This document shows positions 23,698 to 35,952 of a stretch of 64,000 nt of DNA, piece by piece. A model generated the notes under the pieces. It did not search any database. It was given only the letters and a program-made list of their open reading frames with translations, and was not told where the DNA came from. Position 1 is the first letter of the stretch. Every line of letters starts with the position of its first letter. Position numbers and translations under genes: made by a program. The DNA comes from Coprinus comatus (Eukaryota > Basidiomycota > Agaricomycetes > Agaricales > Agaricaceae): positions 62,001 through 126,000 of the forward strand of contig JAWPGT010000041.1 of NCBI GenBank assembly GCA_034638255.1. The letters are read 5' to 3'.

Positions 23698-25905
23698 TCA
23701 TAGACTATAAACACCATGCCTTCTTTCCCCCGTACATTCCACTACCTCGCCCGTTTTTATGTTGATGCTGATACATCGAACGTGACCAGTATTAAATCTT
23801 CTTTTTGCCTTTGGAATTAAGGCCTTTGGTTCGGCGGAGTTATCGATGGTTTCAATCCTTGGTGCCGATGTAGATGTCGTCGGAATTGCCACGGAAAGTC
23901 CATCGGTCATAGGAAGTGGTTCGGAATACAGCACCCTCTTGTTCTCATCGGAATGTAGCAACCACGGTTCCTCCGGCAGCGTTGCGTCAACATTGGTCTT
24001 CAAATTCATCTGCTCTTCAGAATTCAACTTCGAAGGTATTGTTAGAACTTCGGTAGGGTTTGGCTCCGCATAGGATGTACGAGTCCCGGTAGAACTTAAT
24101 TCGGGGCACGTAGCACGCCGTTGGTTGGGTCCTGGGTCTACATACGATTGACACCTTTCGATGGGTTCCGGCTCTGCGTATGATAGACACCTTTCAACAG
24201 ACTCTGGTTGCGCATATGATAGACACCTTTCGACAGGCGCTGGCTGCGTCACGGTATATGATAGACACTTTTCGACAGGTTCTGGTTCCGCACGTACAGC
24301 GCGCGTTTCAATAGGTTCTAATCCCACATACACTCCTTCGGACTCTTCGGCAACGCTCGCTTGTGGACCTGCTACCAGCCTTTCGTCAGGGTTCGGCTCC
24401 GGATTTACCACCACCCTTTTATCCAAAATTGGCTCTTGCTGAATCAAACTTTCATTAGAAGGTGGGTCCCAATGCCCGAGCGTTGCATTAGGGAGTGGAT
24501 GCCATTGTGCGTTGAACTGCTCGTCGGGAGGCGGACCCCAACGTCCCATTCTTTCATATTCTGTAACAGGCAGGAACATTGATGCCATTGGGGGTAATGC
24601 GAAAGGTACAGGCGAAGGGTCCCTTACGTATGAATAATCGCAATATGGTTGTTCGCAGAAATGAGGTGGATATGCATGAGGAGCATGTTGATAACTAGAT
24701 GGTGGACTCATGGGTGCAGGCATAAACTGCATTGGAAGGAAAGAAGGTTCGCCATATGATCCTGGAATTGGAGTGGCCAGTGGTATCGGGATAGCTACTG
24801 GGTGCTCTGGATAGGAATTATGATCCTCCGTCGCCATGTTCTCGAAAGGGGCGATCGGAAAATACGTTGTCCCATTCACTTCAATAGGGTCAGGTTTCGT
24901 TGGAGCAATAGGCGGGTAAGCGACGGGAGGAGGAGGAGGATAAAAAGGCTGCATGAGCGGCGGCGGGTGCGGTGGAGGCGATAAGACTACGGACATCGAA
25001 GGGCCAGGGGCAGTCCCATTTTCTTCAGGCTCTGGATGCTTGAATGGACACATTCCAGTGCCCCAATCAGGACAGAGACGCCAGTGAGGACAAGGTGTAT
25101 ATTTTTTATCTGTTGTGTTTAGTGATAAGTCCAGCTTACTTAGTGCGAGGTTCTATCACGACGTACATGGTTCAACATCCCCAGGATGCAAATAGCGACA
25201 TTGGCGTGCTCGACAGCCACCTTGGACATACGCCCAGCAGTGCGAACTCACACCTTGTCTGTCCGATCCAGAAGAGTCGCCACTTTGTATGCTGATGTTT
25301 CGATTATGCATTATACTCTGCACTAAGCTTATGTCATGGACGCTGCTAGCAGTTAACGCTATACTAATAAGCAACAGTCTGAAGCTGAAACATACAAATT
25401 GCAAGAGTTTCCCATGGGACAATATCCATTATTCCTGACAAAGTGTTTACAAGCAGTCGTCTTTCGAGCAATAATGGCATTCGTCTTTTTCTGATCTACG
25501 GTCGGTTGTTCTGCCGATTCATGATTCAAAGAAGTTGTATGAGGTGGATGGACTAGTGTACCGTTGCTCAATAGCCGTGTAGCAGTCGAATATTGGTATG
25601 GAGATTGGGATGCGTCGTTGTGGTATCCTTCGAATTGTGGCATTGTAACTCCCGGAAATGACGTCCATATTTCACCATTTCTGTTCATATGTGAAGTTCC
25701 TACCGGTTGTGGTTGTGTATTGTTAGATGGAGGGTGTTCATATTTACACTTGTTCCCGTAGTTGCAATGACCTTGGACATATTGACGGCAAATTTCTCCT
25801 ATATATTTCTTTAAATTCTATGTGGCCGCTGATACAGTCATTAAATGACTTACTCCGTTTTGGGTATTGCCATAATTGATCCGACTGAGGTTGTAAATGA
25901 TTCAT
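23698..25905 (-). CDS. CCCH-type zinc-finger protein, putative RNA-binding
   Basis: The start at 25905 gives MNHLQPQSDQLWQY; the next exon holds finger 1 (CRQYVQGHCNYGNKCKYEH, C-x7-C-x5-C-x3-H). A second finger-like stretch, CKHFVRNNGYCPMGNSC (about 25400-25455), lacks an obvious His because an intron follows at once, so it may be degenerate. Finger 3 is CWAYVQGGCRARQCRYLH (about 25190-25245) and finger 4 is CPHWRLCPDWGTGMCPFKH (about 25030-25090). The C-terminal 450 residues are disordered: a Pro-rich part, then Glu/Pro-rich repeats with the unit ERCLSYAEPEP (24130-24300). The stop is at 23698-23700. CCCH fingers usually bind AU-rich or structured RNA and act in mRNA decay or processing; the target cannot be inferred here. 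Introns between fingers were placed by frame continuity. Confidence 0.85.
24136..24300 (-). repeat. 42-base tandem repeats encoding (V/I)ERC(L/Q)SY
   Basis: Four to five imperfect units of about 42-48 bases recur, each with tatgatagacacctttc (+ strand) followed by a variable Gly/Pro/Glu spacer. They encode the ERCLSY repeats in the C-terminal tail of the CCCH protein. Confidence 0.85.
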
Positions 25906-27184
25906 TGAAAGGTGCAAAAAAGAGTCGATTTTGAAGGAGGACAATATGGGGGGATTTTAGATGTCTTTGAAGTGCGATGAATGAATCATCCAGGCATTTT
26001 CAAGGGTTGGCCAGGAGTACACGTGGGGTGCACGCGCACTAAGATATAATTCGAAGTCGGGTACTAGACCGCCTCGTCATTGACGGTACACACCCCTTTG
26101 CATAATGCATCAACGTGTCTCTCAGTGTTCTTTCACCACAGCCTTTGTTCAATTACTAGCAGTAATATATCTCATAAACCGTGCTTCATTGTCTCCTAAC
26201 CCGCTGTTAGTAGTAGCCGATGAGATCTAATCACTAAATGTAATAATCACTTCGATAATGATGTATTATGTACCCTAGAGTTTTAGTGTAAATATATTGG
26301 TGCGAGAGAGAGGGTAAACGGAATGCGGACGGAAAGCCATTACAGTTTGAGGTTGTGGGCGCAATTTTACGTTCCAAGTTTATACCTGTTGCCTCATTTT
26401 CCACACATGACCACCCTTGCGCCGCATTGATGTTCTTTCCGAATTCCTTCGGAGTTCTTTCATTGTTTTCCACGCCTATTCTGGGCACATGTTATATTAT
26501 GGATGTCGTATATGTTGTGGAACGTGGAACAATGCCCGCATCTTCAATGAGAGGCCTTTCACACATTGAAAGCTGAACTAAATTGAAATTGACGGGCAGG
26601 ACGTTCTGCACGTGTATGTGTATATAAATAGCACATTTTCACCTTGAATCACTGTACTTACTGTGATGCACGATGCATGATGCTGTGATGTATACAATAT
26701 GTGTGATGTATGATATATGATATATGATTTCGATACCTGATACTCAAATCATCAACACAGCTTTGCTGACATTGGAAGTTAAAGGGTCGGGTCTAAGCAG
26801 ATGGATTAGTCCTTCATCGCTTCCCCGTATCTTCTCTCATCAATGTAATCAACTCAGAATCAGATATCCATCATATGATCATCGCTGCACAGATCATGTG
26901 TTGCCATCAATTCTTTTGATGCAAATCTTATGATTTCCAGAAGTAAGAAAACGTTATTAGTAGGCTACATAATTTATTTTTTTCATCCAAAAGCAACAAA
27001 ACAAGCAGTCCGAACAACCACAAATAACAATAACATGCGAAGGAGGGGAATGTGGAATATACCAATACAGTTCCATGAATATGCAGCCTCAATTCTGGCC
27101 TCAACTTGTGAAAAGGAAAACGCGACAGCAACTATATATACACTCTAAGATTGAAGGGTCATATTTGCATTCTGTAATCCTGGA
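25906..27184. other. intergenic region upstream of the CCCH gene
   Basis: No supported gene. At 26660-26730 there is a short imperfect array of gatgtatgatatatgat-like units. A minus-strand open frame at 26234-26488 has no recognisable feature. Confidence 0.5.
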
Positions 27185-28846
27185 TTACTCATAACATCGA
27201 AGCCGGGTATCATGTGGTGTATACGTTTCCTGGGTGGTAGCGATGTAAGGTCCTGATCTGTTCATGAATAAGAGAAGGTAGTCCTTGGATCCAGTCGACG
27301 TTACCTCACATGCATATTGACCATCTGGCGAAATGCGACTTGTCAATGTTTCACAAGTAAGCATTCTAGGGATATCGTTACCTGTGAGTTGACTGGCTTG
27401 ATGCTCCCATGTTCTTTTCCTAGATCGTCCAGAGGGATCCTGACATCAAGGAGGACGTCAGAAAAAAGGGTAATGGGAAGTAAAGGTCTGCCGCACCTCG
27501 AGATGATTTGAGACCTCACTGGTATTATACATCCCATGTGTGGTATCTTGTTCCGACCACTCTAGCGGTTTCTGTACCCGTGTGTCAATAAAATTTGAGC
27601 GAGCATCCTGAAACTTAAGTTTCTCGGGTTTGAGCATTATACTTCTAAGTTAAAAAGACAAAAAAAATGCGTACTTCGGCATGGTAGCGCGTAGGACTCG
27701 TTCTTTCGTCTCCTGATAGTGACGAGTTTCTAGATCTCGAGTCTCCGGCAAAGTCTGTGAAAGGAGTCGTACCTTTAGCTATAACCACGAGATGAGGGGT
27801 GTTTAACAAACCTCCTGCTGCATTAGTTTGGCTCCTAGTCAGGAGGACTGCCACTATCAACTACATAAGCACACTGCACACTTCTAAGCATTAGCTAAGC
27901 GATCGTCCTTGAACTCACTTATATCGTCGCGACGTTTCTCCGCAGTCGTAACTGCTTGTCGTGCCTGACGCTCGACGTCAAGGCAAGCTGTATATCGCAT
28001 GAAGGAGTCTTGTGTATCTTTCTGCGCGCGGAGCAATGACATGCGAGCAGCTTGCAATGCTTGCTCTGACAGTAATGTTAAAATAAGGGGTGTGATCACT
28101 AGGTAGTCACTTACTCGACGATCCGGCTTCTTGTAAAAGTACATCTGAGCTCATCAACGAAGGTGATACTGGTGATTGTGAGTGAGTGGAGGAATCGATA
28201 TTAGAGTGATCAGACACACGATCTGTTAGAAGAGTCGGGTCAGAAGGGACGGAATGTATATTAACACAGACGTACGGTTTCTGGAGTCCAAAAAGTTCTG
28301 CTCCGAGGGCTCAGGCGTTAATGATTCAGCTGAATGGTCTTGGTGAGAGTATGTCCCGTCTTGCATTGCGTTCCGTAGACGAGGATTATGAGGAATACCA
28401 GAAGCTTGTCGTTCGATAAATTTGCGGAGGAAGGTAAGTTCGATATCATCAGGCATGGTGTAGGGTGGGCCTTGTATATCCCCCTTTTGCATCAAAAGTT
28501 CGAGGTGCGACATGGTCTTATCTTTCAACTGCTGCAACCATTCATGTAACTCCATGTGGTCCTGATCAGCTCTAGCGTCGTAGTCCTGCCGTCTCCTCGC
28601 CTTCCTCCAATAAGTCTTGGTGAGTTTGAGTGCGCGATTGACTTCATTATCTAACGTGCGATACCACTCGCTGGACTGGCGGTTAAGCCTTACAGCGAGC
28701 ACGCCTGGCTGGACACGTAGTTGGAGGACACACCGGCCGTCACGGTCGGGGGGACCGAGCACACCTTTTTGTCCCTGATTTCCTCTAGTTGCCCCTCGAG
28801 AAACGTTTCCCAGCTCCGGCCACGGGAGGTCGTCTGGAGTTGACAT
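27185..28846 (-). CDS. unrecognised multi-exon protein
   Basis: The start at 28846 gives MSTPDDLPWPELGNVSRG. The first exon (to about 28275) holds a mixed-charge helical region with EWYRTLDNEVNRALKLTKTY and YDARADQDHMELHEWLQQL. Exon 2 encodes RVSDHSNIDSSTHSQSPVSP. Exon 3 encodes a coiled-coil-like stretch (LQAARMSLLRAQKDTQDSFM ... ERQARQAVTTAEKRRDD). I join it to further exons by a gtgagt...gatag intron (about 27855-27920): LTRSQTNAAGGLLNTPHLVV, then FQDARSNFIDTRVQKPLEW, then DPSGRSRKRTWEHQ running on to ISPDGQYACEVTSTGSKDYL and a stop at 27185-27187. If that intron is not used, the protein would end at 27884 (...DDRLANA) and the downstream exons would belong to another gene. I recognise no family. 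Coding character and splice signals are good throughout. Confidence 0.65.
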
Positions 28847-29406
28847 GTTTAGAAGTAGAAGAGCTTGAAGGACGAATGCAGGGACAGCTCAAAAGCTGGC
28901 GGTAAGTATAGATGTAAAAGCAGAAATAAATCTGCAGCTCTTGTCCAATAAATGTTGTTTTCGGCGATGGCTATGGGGCCTCACGGAGTTATGGAGCCAT
29001 TGAATCTCTCCTCGATCTTAAAAGATTGTTTTGATGAATCGTAAGGTGTTTTCCACTCATAGAGTAGAATCTGTATCTGAACCCACATGCGAATAGCCAT
29101 AACTCCGAAAGGGAAGCGGTATTTCCAAGCTCGCTTAACGGCTCTGAAAATGATGTGGGACGTACTAGAGTATCTGTAAGCAGTATGGCCAACAAGCGAA
29201 GCGTGTCAATTTAGCGGGTGCCGGTATCTCTAATATTAGACACCCTGATGAACTAATACGAATCGACTCGTGTGGTTCGGCTTTTCCAGTGGCCTTTCTA
29301 GTTCATCCCATTTTTGCAACACCAACGGAAGAACGTATACACGCGTATACACTTTCAAAAAGTCGAACGAGGGAGAAAACAGATATATAAGCAGCATTAA
29401 ATTAAA
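28847..29406. other. intergenic
   Basis: This stretch lies between the promoter of the unrecognised gene and the 3' end of the ALDH7 gene. Nothing was recognised; a 68-codon minus-strand frame at 28989-29195 is not supported. Confidence 0.5.
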
Positions 29407-31690
29407 TTATGCAGAGAAATTGACTCCTTGGGCTAACGGCGCTTCATTGGAGAAATTGACTGGAAAGATGTCAACCGTCAATCGACGAGTTTCATTAAAC
29501 ATTCCAAAACTCACTTGTGCACGCGCTCCATCTAACGTATTGTTTCCAAGCATCGCCGCCTGATTCTCGCCCCCTGGGAAGTTAATGTCAGATCAGTGAG
29601 AACAATCTACTAATGATATATAATCACCAGCCAGTGCTCTAGAAGTGATCCCACAGTCAGTTTTAGAGCCAACAACCAGAACTGCGAAAAAAAACAAACC
29701 TTGTTTCCTCCGAAAGCTGCACCTATTTCTGCACCACTGGTCCCCACGTTTACCTGTTGGTCTCAGCTATTTTACTCTCTTTGCGGTTTTCCAAATTTAT
29801 ACTCACATTGACAATACCAGCATCGGAGCCGCTGGGTCCAATCCATTTACCAACGTTTCGAACATCCCGAGTCCATAAACTGCTCGACAGGCCCTGTCAT
29901 TTAACAAATCAGCATTCAACATAGCTCCCTGGTAAGAACACCAACTTGAGGCACAGCATTGTTCCATTCAATCGCCTGATCTAGCTCATCAAAGATGCCG
30001 ACGTTCAAAATAGGTGCAAAGACTTCTGTTGTCCAAATGCTGTCGGAGATGTTGACAGATTTGGGTATAGAGATCGTAGGTTCAACGAAATTGCCAGCAT
30101 TGAATGGTGCAACATCAAAACTGTTCCCTCCAGTCACAATATCAGAACCAATGGACTTGAGATGTCGAATGGCATTGTTATATGTTTGACAAGCAGTACG
30201 AGTGTGGAGTGGTCCAAGCAAAGTCTTCGCCTCAAGCGGGTCACCAGGCTTGACTGACTTGTACAGTTTCTCAAGACGCTCCAAAAACTCTGGTGCAATA
30301 GAACGGTGTAAATATAACCGACGGGTCGATGTACACCTTTGGCCAGCAGTGCCAATGGCTCCAAAACCTACTGCTGGAACTGCAAGCGAAAGGTCGGCGT
30401 CCGGCATGATGATTGCGGCTGCAGAAAATTCAGGTTAATTTATTGTTAGTAGAAAATTGAAATGTAGGGCCAACCATTATTCCCCCCAAGCTCGAGGATC
30501 GTCTTTCCGAAGCGGGACATGACAGCTTGCCCAACAATTCGGCCGATACGCTCACTACCAGTGAAGGAAACTAAGTTTATATTCTATCAGAACTTGAATC
30601 ACACAAGGATGAATCATGGTCATTACCTAGCTCGACATTGGGACTGTTGACCAACGCTTCTCCTGCCTCTTTTCCACCCGTCACAAGACTAGCAACAGCG
30701 CCTGGAATTCCGTTCGCTTCTAAAACGCCGGAGATAATCTTTGTTACTGCAATGGAGCACAGAGGGGTGGTAGGTGATGGCTTCCAGATTGTTGCGTTTC
30801 CTGCAGCCATGGAGAGAGCTAGGTTCCTATATATACGCGTTAGCAAGTTTTAATCAACGTATTTTGGTCCAGTTACCATCCATATACGGCGACAGGGAAG
30901 TTGAATGCTGAGAGCACTGCGACGACACCCAAAGGATTTGGAGCTGAACATTTGAACATCAGGAAAGTAACATAGAATCATCATAGATGCGTAGTTCCTT
31001 ACCTTCGATAATCGAATGTCCAGGTCTTTCTGATGCAACGAGTCGTCCATTCATCATTCTCGACAAACCTACGGCGTAATCACACTGCCAAAAACATTCA
31101 CATCATAACCAGAAACAGTTTGGGATAAAAGACTCACAATATCAACAAACTCTTGAACTTCTCCTTCTCCTTCCGTTCTGATTTTCCCCATTTCTAGAGC
31201 AACGAGGGCACCTAATTCATTTTTCTAAAAGGGTTACGTGTCAACATCCGTGTCAGATTAGTATAGTGATATAATTGCTGTATGATGCGCGCCCGACCTT
31301 TGCAGCAAGAGCTTCGCGTATCTGTCTAACTATTTCCCCTCGCTTAGGGGCAGGTACGTCTAAAAAATAGTGTATGAGAGAACTATTATTCCCAAGATAC
31401 AAATGCAACATACTGCGAAATACTTTGTATGCTTCCCTAGAACGTTCTAAGGTGTCGTTCAGTTCTTGCTGAGAGGCAGTTCTAACACGAGCGAGCTCTT
31501 CGCCTGTAGTTGGACAGGTAGAGATCATAATCTCTCCAGAACCACGCCATTGACCATCGTAAACGCCCTGAACTTCTCCTTCGGAACTTATTCCCAACGC
31601 AGACAGTATATTTGATGCTCTGGTTGATAATGCCCGACCAGTGGCCGCACTTCTTGAAGTCAAGACGACGCGTCGAGTGGTAGACAGCAT
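29407..31690 (-). CDS. ALDH7 family (antiquitin-like) aldehyde dehydrogenase, probably mitochondrial
   Basis: The start at 31690 gives a basic, Ser/Arg-rich presequence ([19 protein letters not shown]) that looks like a mitochondrial signal. The order of motifs is typical of ALDH7: [77 protein letters not shown], the ALDH7-specific catalytic-Glu segment LELGGNN, and the catalytic Cys (codon 30333-30335) in [13 protein letters not shown]. The C-terminus has FGGNKETGWGRESGSDAWKQ-like sequence and ends [10 protein letters not shown] at TAA 29407-29409. About nine introns interrupt it. Human ALDH7A1 oxidises alpha-aminoadipic semialdehyde in lysine breakdown, using NAD+; a role in lysine or pipecolate catabolism or in aldehyde detoxification here is inference. 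The LELGGNN and AGQRCT segments distinguish it from ALDH6. Confidence 0.9.
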
Positions 31691-32829
31691 TATAGTAGTA
31701 TGAAGAACTGGATGATAGTAGTGGTCGGAGTGGTTGGAGACGTTTACTTGGATCTATCTTCGTAGCCCCTATTTACTCCAACCGCCATTAGCGCTCTCAA
31801 GATCCGTTATGACCACGTGGCCACCGGCAAACAAGGCCTTTTTTGAGATAAGTTTGTGCCTCTTTAAAGATAAGTTTTTCTAAAGTCTTCGTATCACTTG
31901 TAAGCATTTACTCGTAAAGCATATAACAAGAAAGAGTCTTTTGTAGTGATACTGATAATTTAATTACTGTGTGATTATGTTGCCAGATTAAAGTAAGAAG
32001 TATAAGTTTCCCACGCCTGAGTCGGTGGAAGACGAACCGCTATCACCGTCCGTAGTCGCTTCAGCAGGCCTGAAGTGGCGACTGTAGCCAAGAAACAAAC
32101 CGAGCCAGAATGCCACGCGTTGTCAAGATATACACGGAAATACACGGGCGTCATGAAAGTAAGGAAACGGATGAACGACATTCCAGAAAGTCACATTTCA
32201 GACTAGGTTGAACATTGGACCCTGGCCTTGACCCACTTGAGTACCGCAAGAGATACAGGTGCATGTAAGTACTCTATTCGCAATCCCTCAGGGGACCAAC
32301 GACGCAGGAACGTCGCGGTAATTTATATCCTACCTTCCCGAATCCTTGCTTGTGCCTAATAGTTACCGAGAAAACATGATCCACTCTAATCTCTGGGTTG
32401 CCGCTCAGAGAGACGGATCTAAACCATCCTTGTAGCCTAAAGCTATTCTGCTACACCAACATCATGAATAGCAATACTACATATTGTCAACCCCTGAGGA
32501 TAGTGGAACTAGGAGTTCAGTCAGTTTTATGATTGAATAAAACTCTGGTACATGTGCACAGTGCAAGCGTCGCCTAAGCAATCAAAGCAAGTTCAATGAA
32601 ACAGCAGCGCAGCACATGTAAACTTTTTACATATCCGACTTTCTGGCCACATATCAGACGATAAACTATGGATAAGTCACTTGTGCGTTCATGAAGGACT
32701 CGGCGAAACGTAATACGATATGAAGATTTTAATATGAGAGCGATCTGACCACAATAACCTCGAGAGACTGACGAGTTGTGAGTGGTAATGACCCTGCAGA
32801 CTTCAGTCAGGGTAACAACAACAATCATA
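31691..32829. other. divergent/convergent spacer, ALDH7 promoter and JIP5 3' end
   Basis: No supported gene. Around 32000-32210 both strands show open stretches (for example KYKFPTPESVEDEPLSPS on +), but no start or consistent exon joins were found. Confidence 0.45.
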
Positions 32830-34716
32830 TTACAGATCACCAAAGAATGATGCGTCCTCGACAATGACCGCATTCTCATTCTTCTTGCCTTTCTTCTTTT
32901 TCAACTCTGCAGGGTCACGGTCCCGGTTTCTTTTTCGCTTAATGGGTGCATCAACAATAGGCCGTTGTACTTCATCTTCACTATCCACGTCTTCGGGAAC
33001 CTGAACATGTGATGTTATGGGAGGTATTTTGTCGCCACTGTGAACCGTGTCCACGACATCGCTCTCAGCATCACTATCATCCTGAACTCCCAGAGTACCT
33101 TTTCCCTCTTCATTGTCTCCGTCACGGAAAAACCCCATCAGGTCCGTCATTCTTAGGCCATCTTCGTGTCCCACACTGCCCACCCACCACCGCCCTTCAG
33201 AAGCGGAGTCATTGCGGTCTTCTGAGGCACGCATTCCAAGTTTTTCTGCTTGCTGTTTGGTTCCGTCATCGTCGTGAACGTCGTCCCCTTCAGCATCGAT
33301 AGTCAGTTGGGTTTGTCCACTCCCTACAGCAATTCGCTCCACGGGCCAGTCTCCATGGTCAGCAACCACGCCAAGTAATTTAGTGGGCAATATCTGCACA
33401 GCCCGTACAAAACCATCCGATGATCCTGTTAGGATGGTGCTTGTAGCATCTATTCCTGGTAAGTCCGGGGGAAGATTACACAGTGCATCGATTGATAAGG
33501 GATGGCTATGTGAGATTGTTAAATTAGTCTCTTCGAATGCTATGCTCTTCAGCTATTTGTCAACATACCCCGGAATACGGTCCACGCAGTCCGCCCAGCC
33601 ACTTGAACGGTTGAAAACAGATAAAATACCCAACTGAGTCCCAACGATGATCTTAGAACCGCTACAGATAGATCTTAGTTACGCTATTTCTGGTGATTTC
33701 TCCAAATGGAGAAGGAATGTCCGGAAATGTGCGACTGTAGGCAAACACTTGCCCCAAGGAGGTTACAAAGTTGCCATCAGAGCAGCTCACAAGAAGCTGT
33801 TGAAGACTCCTCGAGTTCTCGCGATGCAGCGGTACCAATTCTTCACACAACAAAAGAAGTAGGTTGGGTTGATTGACTGACTTACCCTTTAATAGCTACT
33901 ATTGATAGAAGTTCATCCTCTTGATCCTCTGATTGAGCAAGAGGAATCGGCTTCGGCTTCTTCGAACGTACATCCATAACCGAGAGTGTTCCATCCGCAC
34001 TGTTACCAATGAAATAATCCCAATAAATCATGTGCTAAAAGCTGCGATGGCAAGAACAAACGAGAGACCCACCTGGTGGCCACCAGTTGCTTCTTGTCTT
34101 CCAACCATAAGAAATCACTGATATAATCAAAGTGATGTGTGTATTCCCGAGTAGCTTCCTTTTGGCGAGGATCCCATAACTGGTGAACAATTGTTTTGTT
34201 AGTATCAACCAGTTTCAGATGAAAGAGAAACAACTCCACACCTTGATTACGCCTTCATCGTCACCAGTAGTAAACAACCAAGGGGTGAGGTGCCTCACAC
34301 GATTTATGGGGGATCTTTAAACACTAGTTATATCAGTTCGCGAAAAACGTTGAAAATACCGATTTGCGCATGGAACTTACTCGTGAGCACGAGCCCGAGT
34401 TTCAATTTGCTCGGTTTGAGTATCAATCAAGCTGTGTAACGATTTGGTTATTATCAATATAAAGGTGAGATAATGGAAGAGCTTACTGTAAAGCTTTTGA
34501 CTTTCCTACTGAGTACAACCGCGAGCCATCTTCGTTTATGCTGAGCCCGCGACATGATCGCTTGGACGGTCGCACCGAGAAGATCTTCTTATTGTTGCCT
34601 TGCTGATTATACACAAAGGCATTGACGTATCCGGTCAGTAATCCAGTATAGACAATTGTGCAAGTTGGATGGAAGACAACGTCGAAAATTTGGGCGTCAA
34701 CAGGGATTTCTGGCAT
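32830..34716 (-). CDS. JIP5: Jip5/WDR55-like WD-repeat protein, ribosome biogenesis
   Basis: The start at 34716 gives MPEIPVDAQIFDVVFHPTCT, a typical Jip5 opening. Further exons encode WD-type blades: RGLSINEDGSRLYSVGKSKA, INRVRHLTPWLFTTGDDEGV, VWDPRQKEATREYTHHFDYI, SDFLWLEDKKQLVATSADGT and GSKIIVGTQLGILSVFNRSS. The last exon adds GSSDGFVRAVQILPTKLLGV, then an acidic insert and the basic tail (APIKRKRNRDRDPAELKKKK ... FFGDL), with TAA at 32830-32832. Seven or so short introns separate the blades. In yeast, Jip5 is a nucleolar protein needed for 60S subunit maturation; vertebrate WDR55 acts in rRNA processing. A nucleolar location fits the Lys/Arg-rich tail. The match in order and in the basic C-terminus makes the call firm. 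Confidence 0.9.
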
Positions 34717-35952
34717 GGTATCCTGGACAACTTGAGCCTCTACAGTTTTTTGGCAAGGAAGTTAAAAATCACGTGACATTATTTATCCGCGCCACAGCCA
34801 GGCCACAACTCTTGGATTATCAGACGTCATACTTAAGGTATACATAGTACTCGCCCCTGAGATGCTCAAGCACCTGCTGGTTCGAGACATTTCTACAGCA
34901 CCAGTGACAAATAACTATAATTTCACATCAACTAAGATCCATCACTATGAAACTATCGGGATCGAGTATCATACTGAATTTTATTTTCATGATTCCATAA
35001 AATGGAACCAAAACAATCATGTATATCAGTGTATATCTGACGATTCTTACCATTTGACAGCAGATTAAAGGTGTTTTTATTTGTATTTTTGTAAGCTGCA
35101 AAGGTGATCAGTATGTATTTCTATTTCATCATGATTTGATATCAACGGATCATCGATCACTACATATTCGATATCAGAGCTGGTGCACTGGTGATCGATC
35201 GAGCCAAGTATTCTGAGAGTTAGTTCTTGATTGTGAACTAAAGGATTGACCATGGCGTGGGTTATGATATCTGAAAATGTTGCAAGAGATATAGAAGGTA
35301 CAGGAATGATTATGCTTACGTAAAGGTCCTGACTACATCAATTACACATCATCGGGGTTTGATTTCCACCAGGGTCATCATCATCCGATCACCAAGAGAA
35401 AATACTCAACGATGAAGATGGCAGTAAGTGCACATCTGTTTATCTCAAAATAAAAGGAACCAACTCAAACCAACCTCATTCACGATATGTTCGACTTTTG
35501 AGTTCCTGAGACAGCGATGGCTTCCAAACTTTCAACTTTTTAAAGTGACGTTTTCGGCTGGTGCCCCTGGATCCGCATAAGCCGTCCGATGCTGTCTCAC
35601 CAGTTCTCAAATGTCTCCATCAAAATCATGCAAGATGTACGTCCCTCACCTATCCCACCCAGTACAAAAAGTATATAATAAAGCTACATAACATCAACCG
35701 TTGTCCGTAGAATATTGGAAAAGCTGCAGAAATTCTACGACATGTATGTAATAGAAGTCAAAGTTTATGCGTCTGTCTAGTACACATGCCTCTGCCTCAA
35801 GGAGTGACTAATCCGCAGAACCCCCATCACGCTGTCTTCACCACATAATCGCCGTGCACGAATGATGTCAAGGACGGCGTTCATCAAAATTCAGCGTCAA
35901 AGCAGCACCTCTTGCCTTTTCAAACTCCCCGAATTAACATCGACCCCACGAG
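34717..35952. other. divergent intergenic region, JIP5 / F-box gene
   Basis: The two flanking genes diverge, so two promoters lie here. No coding signal was seen. Confidence 0.5.

Noticed and set aside
26234..26488. 84-codon minus-strand frame
   Set aside because: It has no ATG at a sensible place, no recognisable motif and low-complexity AT-rich ends.
29407..31690. Methylmalonate-semialdehyde dehydrogenase (ALDH6) as an identity for the dehydrogenase
   Set aside because: The LELGGNN and [13 protein letters not shown] segments and the C-terminal pattern are those of ALDH7.
31975..32181. 68-codon minus-strand frame with hydrophobic start
   Set aside because: It is short, with no family and no splice context. 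The opposite strand is equally open, so I treat the stretch as non-coding.
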